Source: UBA1715 sp045615765 (GTDB lineage: Bacteria; Bacteroidota; Bacteroidia; Bacteroidales; UBA1715). Taken from it: 64,000 nt of DNA. Of the stretch, positions 26,698 to 35,503 are shown piece by piece. Position 1 is the stretch's first letter. Each line of letters opens with the position of its first letter. The position numbers and the translations under genes were made by a program. The notes beneath the pieces were generated by a model. It worked only from the letters and a program-made list of their open reading frames with translations, searched no databases and was not told where the DNA came from. The stretch is taken from contig JAZLFM010000053.1 in NCBI GenBank assembly GCA_045615765.1, forward strand, positions 17,911 through 81,910. The letters are read 5' to 3'.

Positions 26698-28014
26698 ATG
26701 GCTACTAAAGAATATTTCCCAGAGATTGGAAAAATCAAATTTGAAGGAAAAGAAAGTAAAAATCCTCTTGCATTCCGTTATTATGATGCGAACAAGATGG
26801 TTAAAGGTAAAAAAATGAGCGAATGGTTGAAATTTGCTATGGCTTGGTGGCATACGCTATGTGCTGATGGCGCGGATCAATTTGGGGGAGGAACAAAATC
26901 TTTTCCATGGAATGTGAGTTCGGATATTATGCAAGCTGCTAAGGATAAAGCAGATGCAGGTTTCGAAATTATGCAGAAAATGGGTATAGAATACTATTGC
27001 TTTCACGATGTTGATTTGGTAAAAGAAGCCGATACAGTTGAAGAATATGAAAAGAATTTCAAAGAAATCGTTGCATATTTAAAACAAAAACAAGCAGAAA
27101 CAGGTATAAAACTTTTGTGGGGTACAGCTAATGTGTTTGGTAATAAACGCTATATGAATGGTGCTTCTACCAATCCTGACTTTGACGTAGTTGCTCGTGC
27201 AATTGTTCAAATAAAAAATTCTATTGACGCAACTATTGAATTAGGTGGAACAAATTATGTGTTCTGGGGAGGTCGCGAAGGTTATATGTCGTTGTTGAAT
27301 ACTGATATGAAACGCGAAAAAGAACATATGGCAACAATGTTGACAATGGCTCGTGACTATGCACGTTCGAAAGGTTTTAAGGGAACATTTTTAATTGAAC
27401 CAAAACCAATGGAACCAACGAAGCACCAATATGATGTTGATACGGAAACAGTTATTGGTTTCTTGAAAGCACATAATTTAGATAAAGATTTTAAGGTAAA
27501 TATCGAAGTTAACCATGCAACATTAGCAGGACATACATTCGAACATGAACTAGCTTGTGCTGTAGATGCTGGAATGCTTGGATCTATAGATGCAAACCGT
27601 GGTGATTATCAAAATGGATGGGATACTGATCAATTCCCAATTGATAATTTTGATCTAATTCAAGCAATGATGCAAATTATTCGTAACGGTGGCTTGGGCA
27701 ATGGTGGAACAAATTTCGATGCAAAAACACGTAGAAATTCTACTGATTTAGAAGATATCTTTATTGCTCACATAGCTGCTATGGATGCTATGGCTCGTGC
27801 GTTGGAAAATGCAGCTGAATTGTTGGAAAAATCGCCAATACAAAAAATGGTTACTGACCGTTATGCAAGTTTTGATAGTGGTTTAGGTAAGAAGTTTGAA
27901 GAAGGTAAAATGACTTTCGAAGAAGCCTATGAATACGGTAAAAAAGTAGGCGAACCGAAACAAACAAGTGGAAAACAAGAATTGTACGAGGCAATCGTAA
28001 ATATGTATTGTTAG
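26698..28014 (+). CDS. xylA: Xylose isomerase
   Basis: The 438-residue TIM-barrel enzyme interconverts D-xylose and D-xylulose using two divalent metals. Diagnostic motifs are WWHTLCADGADQFGGGTK, the catalytic His in YYCFHDVDL, TANVFGNKRYMNG, LIEPKPMEPTKHQYD and NIEVNHATLAGHTF with metal ligands. Cytosolic. It lies 20 bases after xylB. Confidence 0.97.
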   Translation: MATKEYFPEIGKIKFEGKESKNPLAFRYYDANKMVKGKKMSEWLKFAMAWWHTLCADGADQFGGGTKSFPWNVSSDIMQAAKDKADAGFEIMQKMGIEYYCFHDVDLVKEADTVEEYEKNFKEIVAYLKQKQAETGIKLLWGTANVFGNKRYMNGASTNPDFDVVARAIVQIKNSIDATIELGGTNYVFWGGREGYMSLLNTDMKREKEHMATMLTMARDYARSKGFKGTFLIEPKPMEPTKHQYDVDTETVIGFLKAHNLDKDFKVNIEVNHATLAGHTFEHELACAVDAGMLGSIDANRGDYQNGWDTDQFPIDNFDLIQAMMQIIRNGGLGNGGTNFDAKTRRNSTDLEDIFIAHIAAMDAMARALENAAELLEKSPIQKMVTDRYASFDSGLGKKFEEGKMTFEEAYEYGKKVGEPKQTSGKQELYEAIVNMYC

Positions 28015-28023
28015 TTTTATATG

Positions 28024-28044
28024 AGGGCGTATGCAATACGCCCT
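28024..28044 (+). other. Intercistronic hairpin between xylA and the sugar transporter
   Basis: A perfect 9-bp inverted repeat (AGGGCGTAT / ATACGCCCT) with a 3-base loop sits 9 bases after the xylA stop and 16 bases before the transporter start. A short T-containing stretch follows. It could be a partial terminator or an RNA-stability element that lowers transporter expression relative to xylA. Confidence 0.65.
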
Positions 28045-28059
28045 TACTTTGTATATGTT

Positions 28060-29469
28060 ATGAACGGAAGTAAACTATATCTTCTTAGTGTCGTATCTGT
28101 AGCCGTTATTGGGGGCTTGCTATTTGGATATGACACGGCGGTTATATCTGGAGCGGAAAAAGGTTTGCAAGCTTTTTTTGCTAGTGCTTCGGATTTTGTT
28201 TATACTGATGGTTGGCATGGAATAACATGTTCTAGTGCGTTGATAGGTTGTATAATTGGTAGCGCAATTTCTGGCTTGTTAGCGACGCGTTTGGGAAGAA
28301 AAAAATCATTGTTTGTTGCAGGTGTCTTGTTTTTCTTGTCTGCTTTAGGCTCTTGGTATCCAGAATTCTTGTTTTTTGATTACGGGAAACCTTCGTTTGA
28401 ATTATTGTTAGCATTTAACTGTTATAGAATCTTAGGTGGAATAGGTGTGGGATTGGCTTCGGCAATATGTCCGATGTACATAGCAGAAATTGCTCCTGCG
28501 AATTTGCGTGGAACATTGGTGTCTTGTAACCAATTTGCCATAATCTTTGGACAACTTGTTGTGTACTTTGTGAATTTCGTTATTATGAAAAATCATAGTA
28601 TCGTCGATGTTGTTGATGCTGAGTGGTATATGTCGGAAGGATGGCGTACCATGTTTGTAAGTGAAGGCTTCCCTGCAGGTATTTTTGCCTTGTTGATTTT
28701 AGCTGTTCCTGAAACTCCACGTTTCTTAGCTTTGAACGGAAACGATGATAAGGCTCTCTATGTATTACGCCGTATTAATGGTGAAGAAAAAGCGAAAGGA
28801 ATTCTTTCCGAAATTCATGAGAGTGCTGTGGAAAAGACAGAAAAACTGTTTACTTATGGATTCCTAGTGTTGTTTGTTGGAATAATGGTAAGCGTTTTTC
28901 AACAAACTGTCGGCATAAATGCGGTATTATATTATGGCCCTCGTATTTTTGAAGAAATGGGTATGGATGATCCAATGACGGTTCAGGTAATCATGGGTAT
29001 TGTAAATATATCGTTTACTCTTTTGGCTGTTTTTACTGTAGAAAAAATTGGTAGAAAACCATTGCTGATAGTTGGTTCGTTGGGTATGGCTGTAGGTGCA
29101 TTGGGTGTTATGGTATATTTTATGTTGGGTGGCTTCGAAGGTTCTTTACCTGGCATGTTTGCTGCAACAAGTATCATGATCTACACCGCAAGTTTTATGT
29201 TTAGTTGGGGACCGATAGCTTGGGTTTTAATAGCTGAAATATTTCCAAATACAATTCGTGGAGCAGCAGTAGCAGTGGCTGTTGCATTTCAATGGATTTC
29301 AAACTTTGCAGTTAGTTCTTCGTTTGTATCTATGTTGAATTGGTCTCCGTCGGGAACCTATTTGATATTCGGATTGGTATGTGTTGTAGCTGCATTGTTT
29401 GTGTGGAAACTTGTACCAGAAACGAAAGGCAAGACTTTGGAGGATATGACTAATCTATGGAAGAAATAA
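28060..29469 (+). CDS. xylE: MFS sugar:proton symporter (XylE-like)
   Basis: The 469-residue protein has 12 predicted membrane helices and the sugar porter signatures: GYDTAVISGAEKGL in helix 1, TRLGRKKSLFVAG between helices 2 and 3, RILGGIGVGLASAICPMYIAE style motif, PETPRFL after helix 6, and PETKGKTLEDM at the C-terminus. The operon context makes D-xylose the likely substrate. I use the ATG at 28060 because upstream in-frame codons from 28021 overlap the hairpin and would add a non-family leader. Confidence 0.9.
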   Translation: MNGSKLYLLSVVSVAVIGGLLFGYDTAVISGAEKGLQAFFASASDFVYTDGWHGITCSSALIGCIIGSAISGLLATRLGRKKSLFVAGVLFFLSALGSWYPEFLFFDYGKPSFELLLAFNCYRILGGIGVGLASAICPMYIAEIAPANLRGTLVSCNQFAIIFGQLVVYFVNFVIMKNHSIVDVVDAEWYMSEGWRTMFVSEGFPAGIFALLILAVPETPRFLALNGNDDKALYVLRRINGEEKAKGILSEIHESAVEKTEKLFTYGFLVLFVGIMVSVFQQTVGINAVLYYGPRIFEEMGMDDPMTVQVIMGIVNISFTLLAVFTVEKIGRKPLLIVGSLGMAVGALGVMVYFMLGGFEGSLPGMFAATSIMIYTASFMFSWGPIAWVLIAEIFPNTIRGAAVAVAVAFQWISNFAVSSSFVSMLNWSPSGTYLIFGLVCVVAALFVWKLVPETKGKTLEDMTNLWKK

Positions 29470-29485
29470 AAAAGTATTTGTTAGC

Positions 29486-29520
29486 AAGTTGGTAGTGAAG
29501 ATTTTCTTCTCTACCGGCTT
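29486..29520 (+). terminator. Probable terminator after the xyl operon
   Basis: The imperfect inverted repeat GGTAG-T-GAAG / CTTC-T-CTACC, extended by AAG/CTT, lies 16 bases after the transporter stop. The T-run is delayed (29531 onward), so termination may be moderate. Confidence 0.55.
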
Positions 29521-29550
29521 GTGTAATAAATTTCTTTTTTCATATTTTTG
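29518..29550 (+). promoter_or_regulatory. Promoter of the C10 peptidase gene
   Basis: CTTG (29518-29521), a 21-base spacer and TATTTTTG (29543-29550) fit the Bacteroidota TTTG-n19-21-TAnnTTTG promoter, 44 bases before the start codon. Confidence 0.55.
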
Positions 29551-29594
29551 TTATTGATAAAAATAACCTTCAACCGATTAAAATAAGTCTTGTA

Positions 29595-31634
29595 ATGAAA
29601 AAATATGTAATCTTCTGTCTTCTTGTATTATCAAGTATAGTTTCTATAGCTGATAATCTTTCTAAGGAAAAAGCTTTTCAAATTGCTCAGTCTGTGATTG
29701 GACACGAACAGAAGGTTGTATTGACTTCGGTTATTGTAAATGATTTAGATACGGTTTGTTTCATTTATGAAGGAGAAGATGCTGGTTATGCTATAATTTC
29801 AGCAAAGAACAACCATATTATTTCTTACGATAACAAGGCTCATTTTAATGTAAATAATATTCCGAGTCAATTAATGGCTTTGTTGCAAGGATATTCGTAT
29901 GATGAAGAGAAATCTATGTTAAAAGCTACAAGATTGCTTGATCATGAAATTGCACCATTGTTATATTCTTCTTGGAACCAGAGAGGACCATTTAATCAAT
30001 TGTGCCCAACATACAATGGAAAAATCTGTGTGACTGGTTGTAAATCGTTGGCTCTTGCTCAGGTTATGAATTATTATAAATATCCTTCAGCCATAGTCGC
30101 GGATATTCCTTCTTATGAAACTTCTACTTGTGGAATTTCATTGTCGAAAATTGAAAAAGGTACCGAGATTGACTGGAACAATATATTAGAAAATTATGAT
30201 GGTGAATATACGGAAGAACAAGCTGTTGCAGTGTCAAATCTTGTGAATTTTGCTGGAAGAGCATTAAAAACAGATTATCAACCTTCAACATCAAGTTCGG
30301 AAATTAATAGTGCATTGGTTTTATCTCGATATTTTGGATATGATAGTGATTGTATTCGTCGTTTGTTTCGTTCTAGTTATAACTTGACAGAGTGGATGGA
30401 TATTATGTATCAAGAATTATCAGAAGGTCGTCCGATATTGTATGAAGGTCAATCTATGGGAGGTGGTCATGCATTTATTTGTGATGGCATTGACAAAAAT
30501 GGTTTGTTTCATATTAATTGGGGTTGGGGTGGAGATTATGATGGTTATTATGATATAACATTCTTGGCTCCAGATTGTAATGACGGTATAGGTGCAAGCA
30601 CTACCGAAGATGGGTATGCTCAGGATAATTGTATGATTATAGGCATTCAACCTGATAATGGGAAAACAGAAATTATAGAAAACGAGACGTATGTTTCCGC
30701 AGTAAAGGTTAAGTATCAAACAAATAGTAGCGGTAGTCATTATTTGTTCTTTACGTATGCAACAACATTTCCCGATACGGTTACCGTGAATTTAGCAGCC
30801 GGTTATATTGCGTCAAATGGTGATGTTGTATGTTTACGCAATTATGGTGTGAGCGTTGTAGCTCCTGATAAGAAGTATTCGCAAACTACGGCTTATCCTC
30901 TTAATGTGTCTTCTTTAAATGCAAATAATGTTTATCAAATATGTTTGTTGGAAAGTTTAGATGGCGGCAAGTCTTGGCGTACATGTAATGGCTATGAAAA
31001 TGTGTATGTGACATTATATGGCAATGGTTCTTCTTTCTCTGCTCAATCGGCAGATTACGATTTGGATGCTCAACTTATAGTTCCTAAATATGAAGATGGA
31101 ATAGCTACTGTAAAGGTTCGCTTTACTAATGAAGGTAACAATGATTATTACGATGTGTTTTATTTTATAGCAAATTCAACGAATGTTAATCCCATGTTAT
31201 ATAGTTATGCATCGGGAATAACAGTTGAATCAAAGAATTATAATGATATTGAATTCTCTTATGTGCCAAAATCCGATACGGTTTATTACTGGATTATGGA
31301 TAAATCATTGACAGAAATTTCGTCAGGCAAGTTTCATAAAGGTCAAATTTTTGAAGACTTTCCAACTATTGAACAAGATGATGTAGTTGAAGATGATAAA
31401 CAAGATGATGATTCATTGTATACGGCAATCTCTGAGATAGAAGAAAATATAGAATGGAATATTTCAGGAAATAACCTAACTATTTCAGCGAAAGAAACAA
31501 AAGAGGTAGTTATTTCAACTATTTCAGGACAAATCTATTTACGTAAAATATTGCCTCAAGGATCGTCGTTTTCACTCTTCTTACCGAGTGGACTATATGT
31601 TATAGATGGAAAAGCCTTGGTTGTTTCACAATAG
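29595..31634 (+). CDS. Secreted C10-family cysteine protease (streptopain-like)
   Basis: The 679-residue protein has a signal peptide (VIFCLLVLSSIVSIA), a Spi-type inhibitory propeptide (about 22-90, with AFQIAQSVIG and GYAIISAKNN), and a C10 catalytic domain with the nucleophile Cys in CVTGCKSLALAQVMNYY (about residue 150) and the catalytic His in GGGHAFICDGID followed by INWGWGGDYDGYYDI. About 300 residues of beta-sandwich-like sequence follow. The last 60 residues (VISTISGQIYLRKILPQG ... PSGLYVIDG) resemble a C-terminal sorting or carbohydrate-binding module; whether it is a T9SS signal is uncertain. Monocistronic. Confidence 0.88.
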   Translation: MKKYVIFCLLVLSSIVSIADNLSKEKAFQIAQSVIGHEQKVVLTSVIVNDLDTVCFIYEGEDAGYAIISAKNNHIISYDNKAHFNVNNIPSQLMALLQGYSYDEEKSMLKATRLLDHEIAPLLYSSWNQRGPFNQLCPTYNGKICVTGCKSLALAQVMNYYKYPSAIVADIPSYETSTCGISLSKIEKGTEIDWNNILENYDGEYTEEQAVAVSNLVNFAGRALKTDYQPSTSSSEINSALVLSRYFGYDSDCIRRLFRSSYNLTEWMDIMYQELSEGRPILYEGQSMGGGHAFICDGIDKNGLFHINWGWGGDYDGYYDITFLAPDCNDGIGASTTEDGYAQDNCMIIGIQPDNGKTEIIENETYVSAVKVKYQTNSSGSHYLFFTYATTFPDTVTVNLAAGYIASNGDVVCLRNYGVSVVAPDKKYSQTTAYPLNVSSLNANNVYQICLLESLDGGKSWRTCNGYENVYVTLYGNGSSFSAQSADYDLDAQLIVPKYEDGIATVKVRFTNEGNNDYYDVFYFIANSTNVNPMLYSYASGITVESKNYNDIEFSYVPKSDTVYYWIMDKSLTEISSGKFHKGQIFEDFPTIEQDDVVEDDKQDDDSLYTAISEIEENIEWNISGNNLTISAKETKEVVISTISGQIYLRKILPQGSSFSLFLPSGLYVIDGKALVVSQ

Positions 31635-31690
31635 TAGAAATATGATTTTTCACCTTTGATTGTTGTATATATATCAAAACAAAAACGGCA

Positions 31691-32206
31691 ATGTTTACAG
31701 AGTATATTGCAAATGAACAACATTATACAGAGGTTATATCTCGCATAACTTCTGTGCATGAAACGCTATGGATAGGTACTGCCGATATAAAAGATTTGTA
31801 TGTAAAACAAGGATTGGATACTATTCCTTTGTTGGGACAATTGGCTGGATTATTGAAGCGTGGTGTGGGAGTTCGTTTGATTCATGCAAAGGAACCAGGA
31901 CCAAATTTTCGCGAGGATTTTGACAAATATCCAATTTTGGCAACAGCCTTGGAGCGTGTTCTTTGTCCACGTGTACATTTTAAATTGCTGATTTTTGATT
32001 TAGAAACAGCATATATAGGTTCTGCTAATTTAACTGGTGCAGGAATAGGTATGAAGAGTTCTTTGCGGAGAAATTTTGAAGCAGGTATTTTAACTAATGA
32101 CCCCAAATTGGTAGAAGCAGCAATAAATCAATTCGATACGCTTTGGATGGGCAAACATTGCCAAAAATGTGGACGAAAAGAATATTGCGGAGATAGAATC
32201 AAATAA
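31691..32206 (+). CDS. Single-domain PLD-like protein with a Cys cluster
   Basis: The 171-residue protein carries one HKD motif, HFKLLIFDLETAYIGSANLTGAG (catalytic HxKxxxxD near residue 97 and GSxN after), typical of the PLDc_2 family; two chains would dimerise to form one active site. The C-terminus has three or four Cys (CQKCGRKEYC), a possible metal-binding knuckle. Small PLD-like proteins of this kind may be nucleases or phosphodiesterases. It ends one base before the convergent gene. Confidence 0.78.
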   Translation: MFTEYIANEQHYTEVISRITSVHETLWIGTADIKDLYVKQGLDTIPLLGQLAGLLKRGVGVRLIHAKEPGPNFREDFDKYPILATALERVLCPRVHFKLLIFDLETAYIGSANLTGAGIGMKSSLRRNFEAGILTNDPKLVEAAINQFDTLWMGKHCQKCGRKEYCGDRIK

Positions 32207-32815
32207 TTATTCCCAATTCGCATGATTACGAAGGGCTGCCTGTAATTTCGCGGATTCGTTTTTCAATTCACTTTCAAAATAATTGATAGCCATTGTTTGG
32301 GCATCTTTATAACCATATGCACAATATCTTTTAACGATATATTTACCGTTTTGTTCTTTGTAGAAATCTGCCAAAATAGGACCGTTTATCATTTTTTGTG
32401 CGCATTTTTCTTCCACAATAGTCAATAGCTTTTCAAGGGATGTTCCTTTTTCTTGAATACCGCCATTATTTTCTATAATGGTTTTCATTTTCGCGCTTAT
32501 TTGGATAACAATTTCATGTACAGCATCAATTCTTGCAGAACTTTTCGCTTGGCTGAGTGTTGTTTCTGTAGCAATTCCTAACCCTAATAAATACTTTTTA
32601 GAACCATCAACTTCATCTTTTGCAATTATTTTGTCATTGATTATTTCGATTTGATGTTCCATTTTATGTAGGGCATCAGGTAAAATCTTATAGCCGTCTT
32701 TAGATAATTTTTTTGCTTCTGCTTTTGGCTTTTCAAAAGAGATTTCTTTTGTCTGTGCAAATGAAATTACGGATAAACCGAAGAATAGTATTATTGTAAC
32801 TAATAGATTTCTCAT
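32207..32815 (-). CDS. Exported protein of unknown function
   Basis: The 202-residue protein has a clear Sec signal peptide (LLVTIILFFGLSVISFAQ). The mature part is charged and mainly helical, with a GLGIATETTLSQAKSSARIDAV segment that recalls LPP20-like lipoprotein domains (a helix rich in A, S and R after a short strand), but the Cys anchor is missing. I do not recognise a definite family. Confidence 0.7.
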   Translation of the reverse strand: MRNLLVTIILFFGLSVISFAQTKEISFEKPKAEAKKLSKDGYKILPDALHKMEHQIEIINDKIIAKDEVDGSKKYLLGLGIATETTLSQAKSSARIDAVHEIVIQISAKMKTIIENNGGIQEKGTSLEKLLTIVEEKCAQKMINGPILADFYKEQNGKYIVKRYCAYGYKDAQTMAINYFESELKNESAKLQAALRNHANWE

Positions 32816-32963
32816 TGTTTTCGTTTTTAATTTTTACAAAAATAGTGAACATTCTAATTATAATAAATGAAAAGGCGATTTTTTGTGAAAATATAAATAG
32901 ATTGAAACCTTTTTCATTGTATGTAAGTCTTGTGTATAGAAGAATCTCAAGACTAAAAATTAC

Positions 32964-33188
32964 ATGAAACGTATAGTAGTTATATTATTTGCCTCACTTA
33001 CTTTATTTGCATTAAATGGATTTGCATTAGAGTGCGGCCCAGGAAAGGGTAATAAAAAAACGCAAGTGTCAAACACCTATAGAGGTCAGCGAACATATCA
33101 GCCGAAACGATTCTATCAAGGTGGACATGCTCCCAAAAAACATAGTTCTAAATCTATGCCATCGAAAACAAACCATATTGCAAATTAG
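32964..33188 (+). CDS. Small secreted basic protein
   Basis: The 74-residue product has a signal peptide (VVILFASLTLFALNGFAL) and a short mature segment rich in K, R, Q, P and S, with no recognised family. It is supported by a clear signal peptide, its own intergenic promoter space and a strong terminator after it. Confidence 0.6.
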   Translation: MKRIVVILFASLTLFALNGFALECGPGKGNKKTQVSNTYRGQRTYQPKRFYQGGHAPKKHSSKSMPSKTNHIAN

Positions 33189-33209
33189 TCTTATTTCTTA
33201 ATTCTGTAT

Positions 33210-33247
33210 AAAATCAGACTTTTTTAGATATTAAAAAGTCTGATTTT
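33210..33247 (+). terminator. Terminator after the small secreted protein
   Basis: A 15-bp perfect stem (AAAATCAGACTTTTT / AAAAAGTCTGATTTT) with a 7-base loop sits 20 bases after the stop. The following 33248-33439 holds no supported gene; it has two TAGGAACA words and a possible degraded minus-strand frame. Confidence 0.85.
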
Positions 33248-33439
33248 AATGTGTTTTGCAAAGCTGTACCATATCTTTCCAACACGGATATGGATATATT
33301 TTTCTTTGTCTCGTAATTTGCCTTGAACAATTGAAGAGCATTTGATATTTGCCAAAATAGGAACAAATTTTTTCAATGTAGGAACATATTTTTTTTGTTA
33401 CTGGGAAACTATATAGTTTTACCCAAAAACAGGTAAATT

Positions 33440-34153
33440 ATGACTCAATTAAGTGTAAATATCAATAAAGTTGCCACTATTCGCAATGCTCGTGGTGGTA
33501 ATATGCCCAATTTAGTAAAGTTTGCTTTAGATTGTGAACGTTTTGGCGCCCAGGGAATTACGGTGCATCCTCGTCCTGATGAACGTCATGTTCGCTATGC
33601 CGATGTTCATGATTTAAAACCATTACTTTCTCAGGAATTTAATATAGAAGGTAATCCGGTACAAAAATTTATTGAATTGGTAAATACTATAAAACCTGCA
33701 CAGGTAACGCTTGTTCCTGATGCTGAGGATGCCATTACTAGTAATGCAGGTTGGGATACTATTAAAAATGAAGTCTTTTTGCGTGAGGTTGTTGCAGATT
33801 TTAAGAGTCACGGTATTCGTGTTTCTCTTTTTGTTGATCCAAAACCGGATATGATTCGTAAAGCAGCCGAAATAGGAGCGGACCGTGTAGAATTATACAC
33901 TGAGGCGTATGCGTCTCATTATGCTGAAGATCGAGAAAAGGCCATACAACCGTATGTGGAGGCTGCAAAAGTGGCAAAAGAATGTGGTCTAGGTCTCAAT
34001 GCAGGTCACGATCTAAGTTTAGAAAATCTTGCTTATTTCCATCAGCAAATACCTTGGGTTGACGAGGTTTCGATTGGTCATGCTCTTATTAGCGATGCTC
34101 TTTATCTTGGAATAGAGGAAACTATACATCAATATCTTGAATGCCTAAAATAG
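33440..34153 (+). CDS. pdxJ: Pyridoxine 5'-phosphate synthase
   Basis: The 237-residue TIM-barrel enzyme condenses 3-amino-2-oxopropyl phosphate with 1-deoxyxylulose 5-phosphate in the DXP-dependent vitamin B6 pathway. Diagnostic motifs are SVNINKVATIRNARGG at the N-terminus, GITVHPRPDERHVRY near residue 40, TLVPDAEDAITS and the C-terminal LNAGHDLSLENL and SIGHALISDAL. Cytosolic octamer in the family. It is followed 9 bases later by another TIM-barrel gene. Confidence 0.96.
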   Translation: MTQLSVNINKVATIRNARGGNMPNLVKFALDCERFGAQGITVHPRPDERHVRYADVHDLKPLLSQEFNIEGNPVQKFIELVNTIKPAQVTLVPDAEDAITSNAGWDTIKNEVFLREVVADFKSHGIRVSLFVDPKPDMIRKAAEIGADRVELYTEAYASHYAEDREKAIQPYVEAAKVAKECGLGLNAGHDLSLENLAYFHQQIPWVDEVSIGHALISDALYLGIEETIHQYLECLK

Positions 34154-34162
34154 TTATCTGCT

Positions 34163-34825
34163 ATGAAACCAGAACTTATAGTGATGCTAACCCACAATGA
34201 TCTTACTGTGGAGAATGCGTATGAAATCTTTGAAGAATGTAAGGATAGTAAGGCGTTGTATTGGGGCTTCAAAGAACAACCTCTTCCTTTAGAAGAAATG
34301 CAGCGCATCTATGCGAGAATGAAGGAATGTGGCAAACGTACTGTGTTAGAGGTTGTTGCCTATACGGAAGAAGAAGGGTTAGAAGGTGCGGAGATGGCTG
34401 TGAAGTGCGGTTGTGATATACTTATGGGTACATGCTATAGTGAAAAAATTCGTCAATATTGTCAGGATAATCACATTGCTTATATGCCGTTTGTTGGCGA
34501 AATTATCGATCGTCCGTCTATTCTTACCGGTAGTATAGAATCTATGTTACAGGAAGCCGAAAATATTAAGAATCAGGGCGCTTACGGAATTGATTTATTG
34601 GGATATCGCTATAATGAAGATGCCGAACAACTGATATCGGAAATGGTAGCGAAAACAGGTATGCCAATCTGTGTCGCTGGTAGCATCGACAGCTACGAAA
34701 GACTACAGTTTATTAAAACTGTTCAACCTTGGTCTTTCACAATAGGAAGCGCATTCTTCGATCACAATTTTGGTTCATCTATTGCCGAACAGATAAATCG
34801 TGTATGCGATTTTATTAACGAATAA
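34163..34825 (+). CDS. TIM-barrel protein of unknown function
   Basis: The 220-residue protein shows repeated strand-helix units ending in typical barrel phosphate-binding segments (ICVAGSIDSYERLQFI and FTIGSAFFDHNFG near the C-terminus). This suggests a phosphate-containing ligand, as in ribulose-phosphate-binding barrels. I cannot assign a substrate. It is tightly linked to pdxJ, so a role linked to B6 or to a phosphosugar is possible but unproven. Confidence 0.7.
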   Translation: MKPELIVMLTHNDLTVENAYEIFEECKDSKALYWGFKEQPLPLEEMQRIYARMKECGKRTVLEVVAYTEEEGLEGAEMAVKCGCDILMGTCYSEKIRQYCQDNHIAYMPFVGEIIDRPSILTGSIESMLQEAENIKNQGAYGIDLLGYRYNEDAEQLISEMVAKTGMPICVAGSIDSYERLQFIKTVQPWSFTIGSAFFDHNFGSSIAEQINRVCDFINE

Positions 34826-34870
34826 TTAGATACGCGGCGTGTCACGGCTCTACTATTCATCCAAAAATAA

Positions 34871-34917
34871 AAAATGTACAATTTGTTTTATGCAACACTA
34901 AACAAATTGTACATTTT
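34871..34917. terminator. Bidirectional terminator between convergent genes
   Basis: A 19-bp perfect inverted repeat (AAAATGTACAATTTGTTTA and complement) with a 9-base loop is flanked by A and T runs, serving genes that end at 34825 and 34941. Confidence 0.9.
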
Positions 34918-34940
34918 ATTATTTGCGAAAGGGCTATTTC

Positions 34941-35324
34941 TTATTTCTTTCCGAATAAACCGCCAATTGTTCCGAGGATATTACCAGATTTTCCTCCCAA
35001 AATTGAAGCGGCTGCAGAAATTGCACTTGCTTTGTCTCCACCAAGTGCCTTTACTATGTCCGAGATAGATTTTACATTTAATGCTGCTTGTTTTTCTGTG
35101 GAATCAGAACTTGATTTGTATTTTGTGTATAACGACAAAAGTTCTGTTGCAATCATGGCATAATTAGTTTCGGATGATTTGCTTTTTGCTGTTGAGCCAG
35201 AAAAACTTTGAATTGCTTTTTGGGCAATGTCGGTAAGAGCATTTTGCGATAACGAACCATTGTCTGCTGTTTTTGTTGCTGTAAGTACAGTGTTCCAAAT
35301 ACTTGATAAATCTAAATTTGCCAT
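34941..35324 (-). CDS. Small Ser/Ala-rich protein of unknown function
   Basis: The 127-residue protein has no signal peptide and is rich in S, A, K and T. It has amphipathic helices and a Gly-rich C-terminus (ASILGGKSGNILGTIGGLFG). The pattern is like small Bacteroidota cytosolic or phasin-like proteins, but no family can be named. It has its own terminator and a divergent upstream region with the next gene. Confidence 0.65.
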   Translation of the reverse strand: MANLDLSSIWNTVLTATKTADNGSLSQNALTDIAQKAIQSFSGSTAKSKSSETNYAMIATELLSLYTKYKSSSDSTEKQAALNVKSISDIVKALGGDKASAISAAASILGGKSGNILGTIGGLFGKK

Positions 35325-35470
35325 AACATTAAATATTAAGAATTTTTATGCAATATATGAAATTTTCCATAATGGTGCGTTGTTGTATCGTTATTTCAGA
35401 ATAGTTTTTTTGTTAATATATCGTTTAAAATAAATTAATAGGTTTTGTGATAAAGTGTTATCGTAAATTC

Positions 35471-35478
35471 TATATTTG
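35471..35478 (+). promoter_or_regulatory. Probable -7 element for the membrane protein at 35504
   Basis: TATATTTG matches TAnnTTTG, 26 bases before the start codon. A TTTG at 35444-35447 lies 23 bases upstream, slightly longer than the usual spacing. Confidence 0.5.
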
Positions 35479-35503
35479 GCAAGTTAAATTAAAATAAAAT
35501 AGT

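Noticed and set aside
33248..33439. A minus-strand frame of about 50 codons (ending FAKHIKIRLFNI) in the pdxJ upstream region
   Set aside because: It has no ATG, ends inside the terminator stem and has no recognisable domain; at most a degraded remnant.
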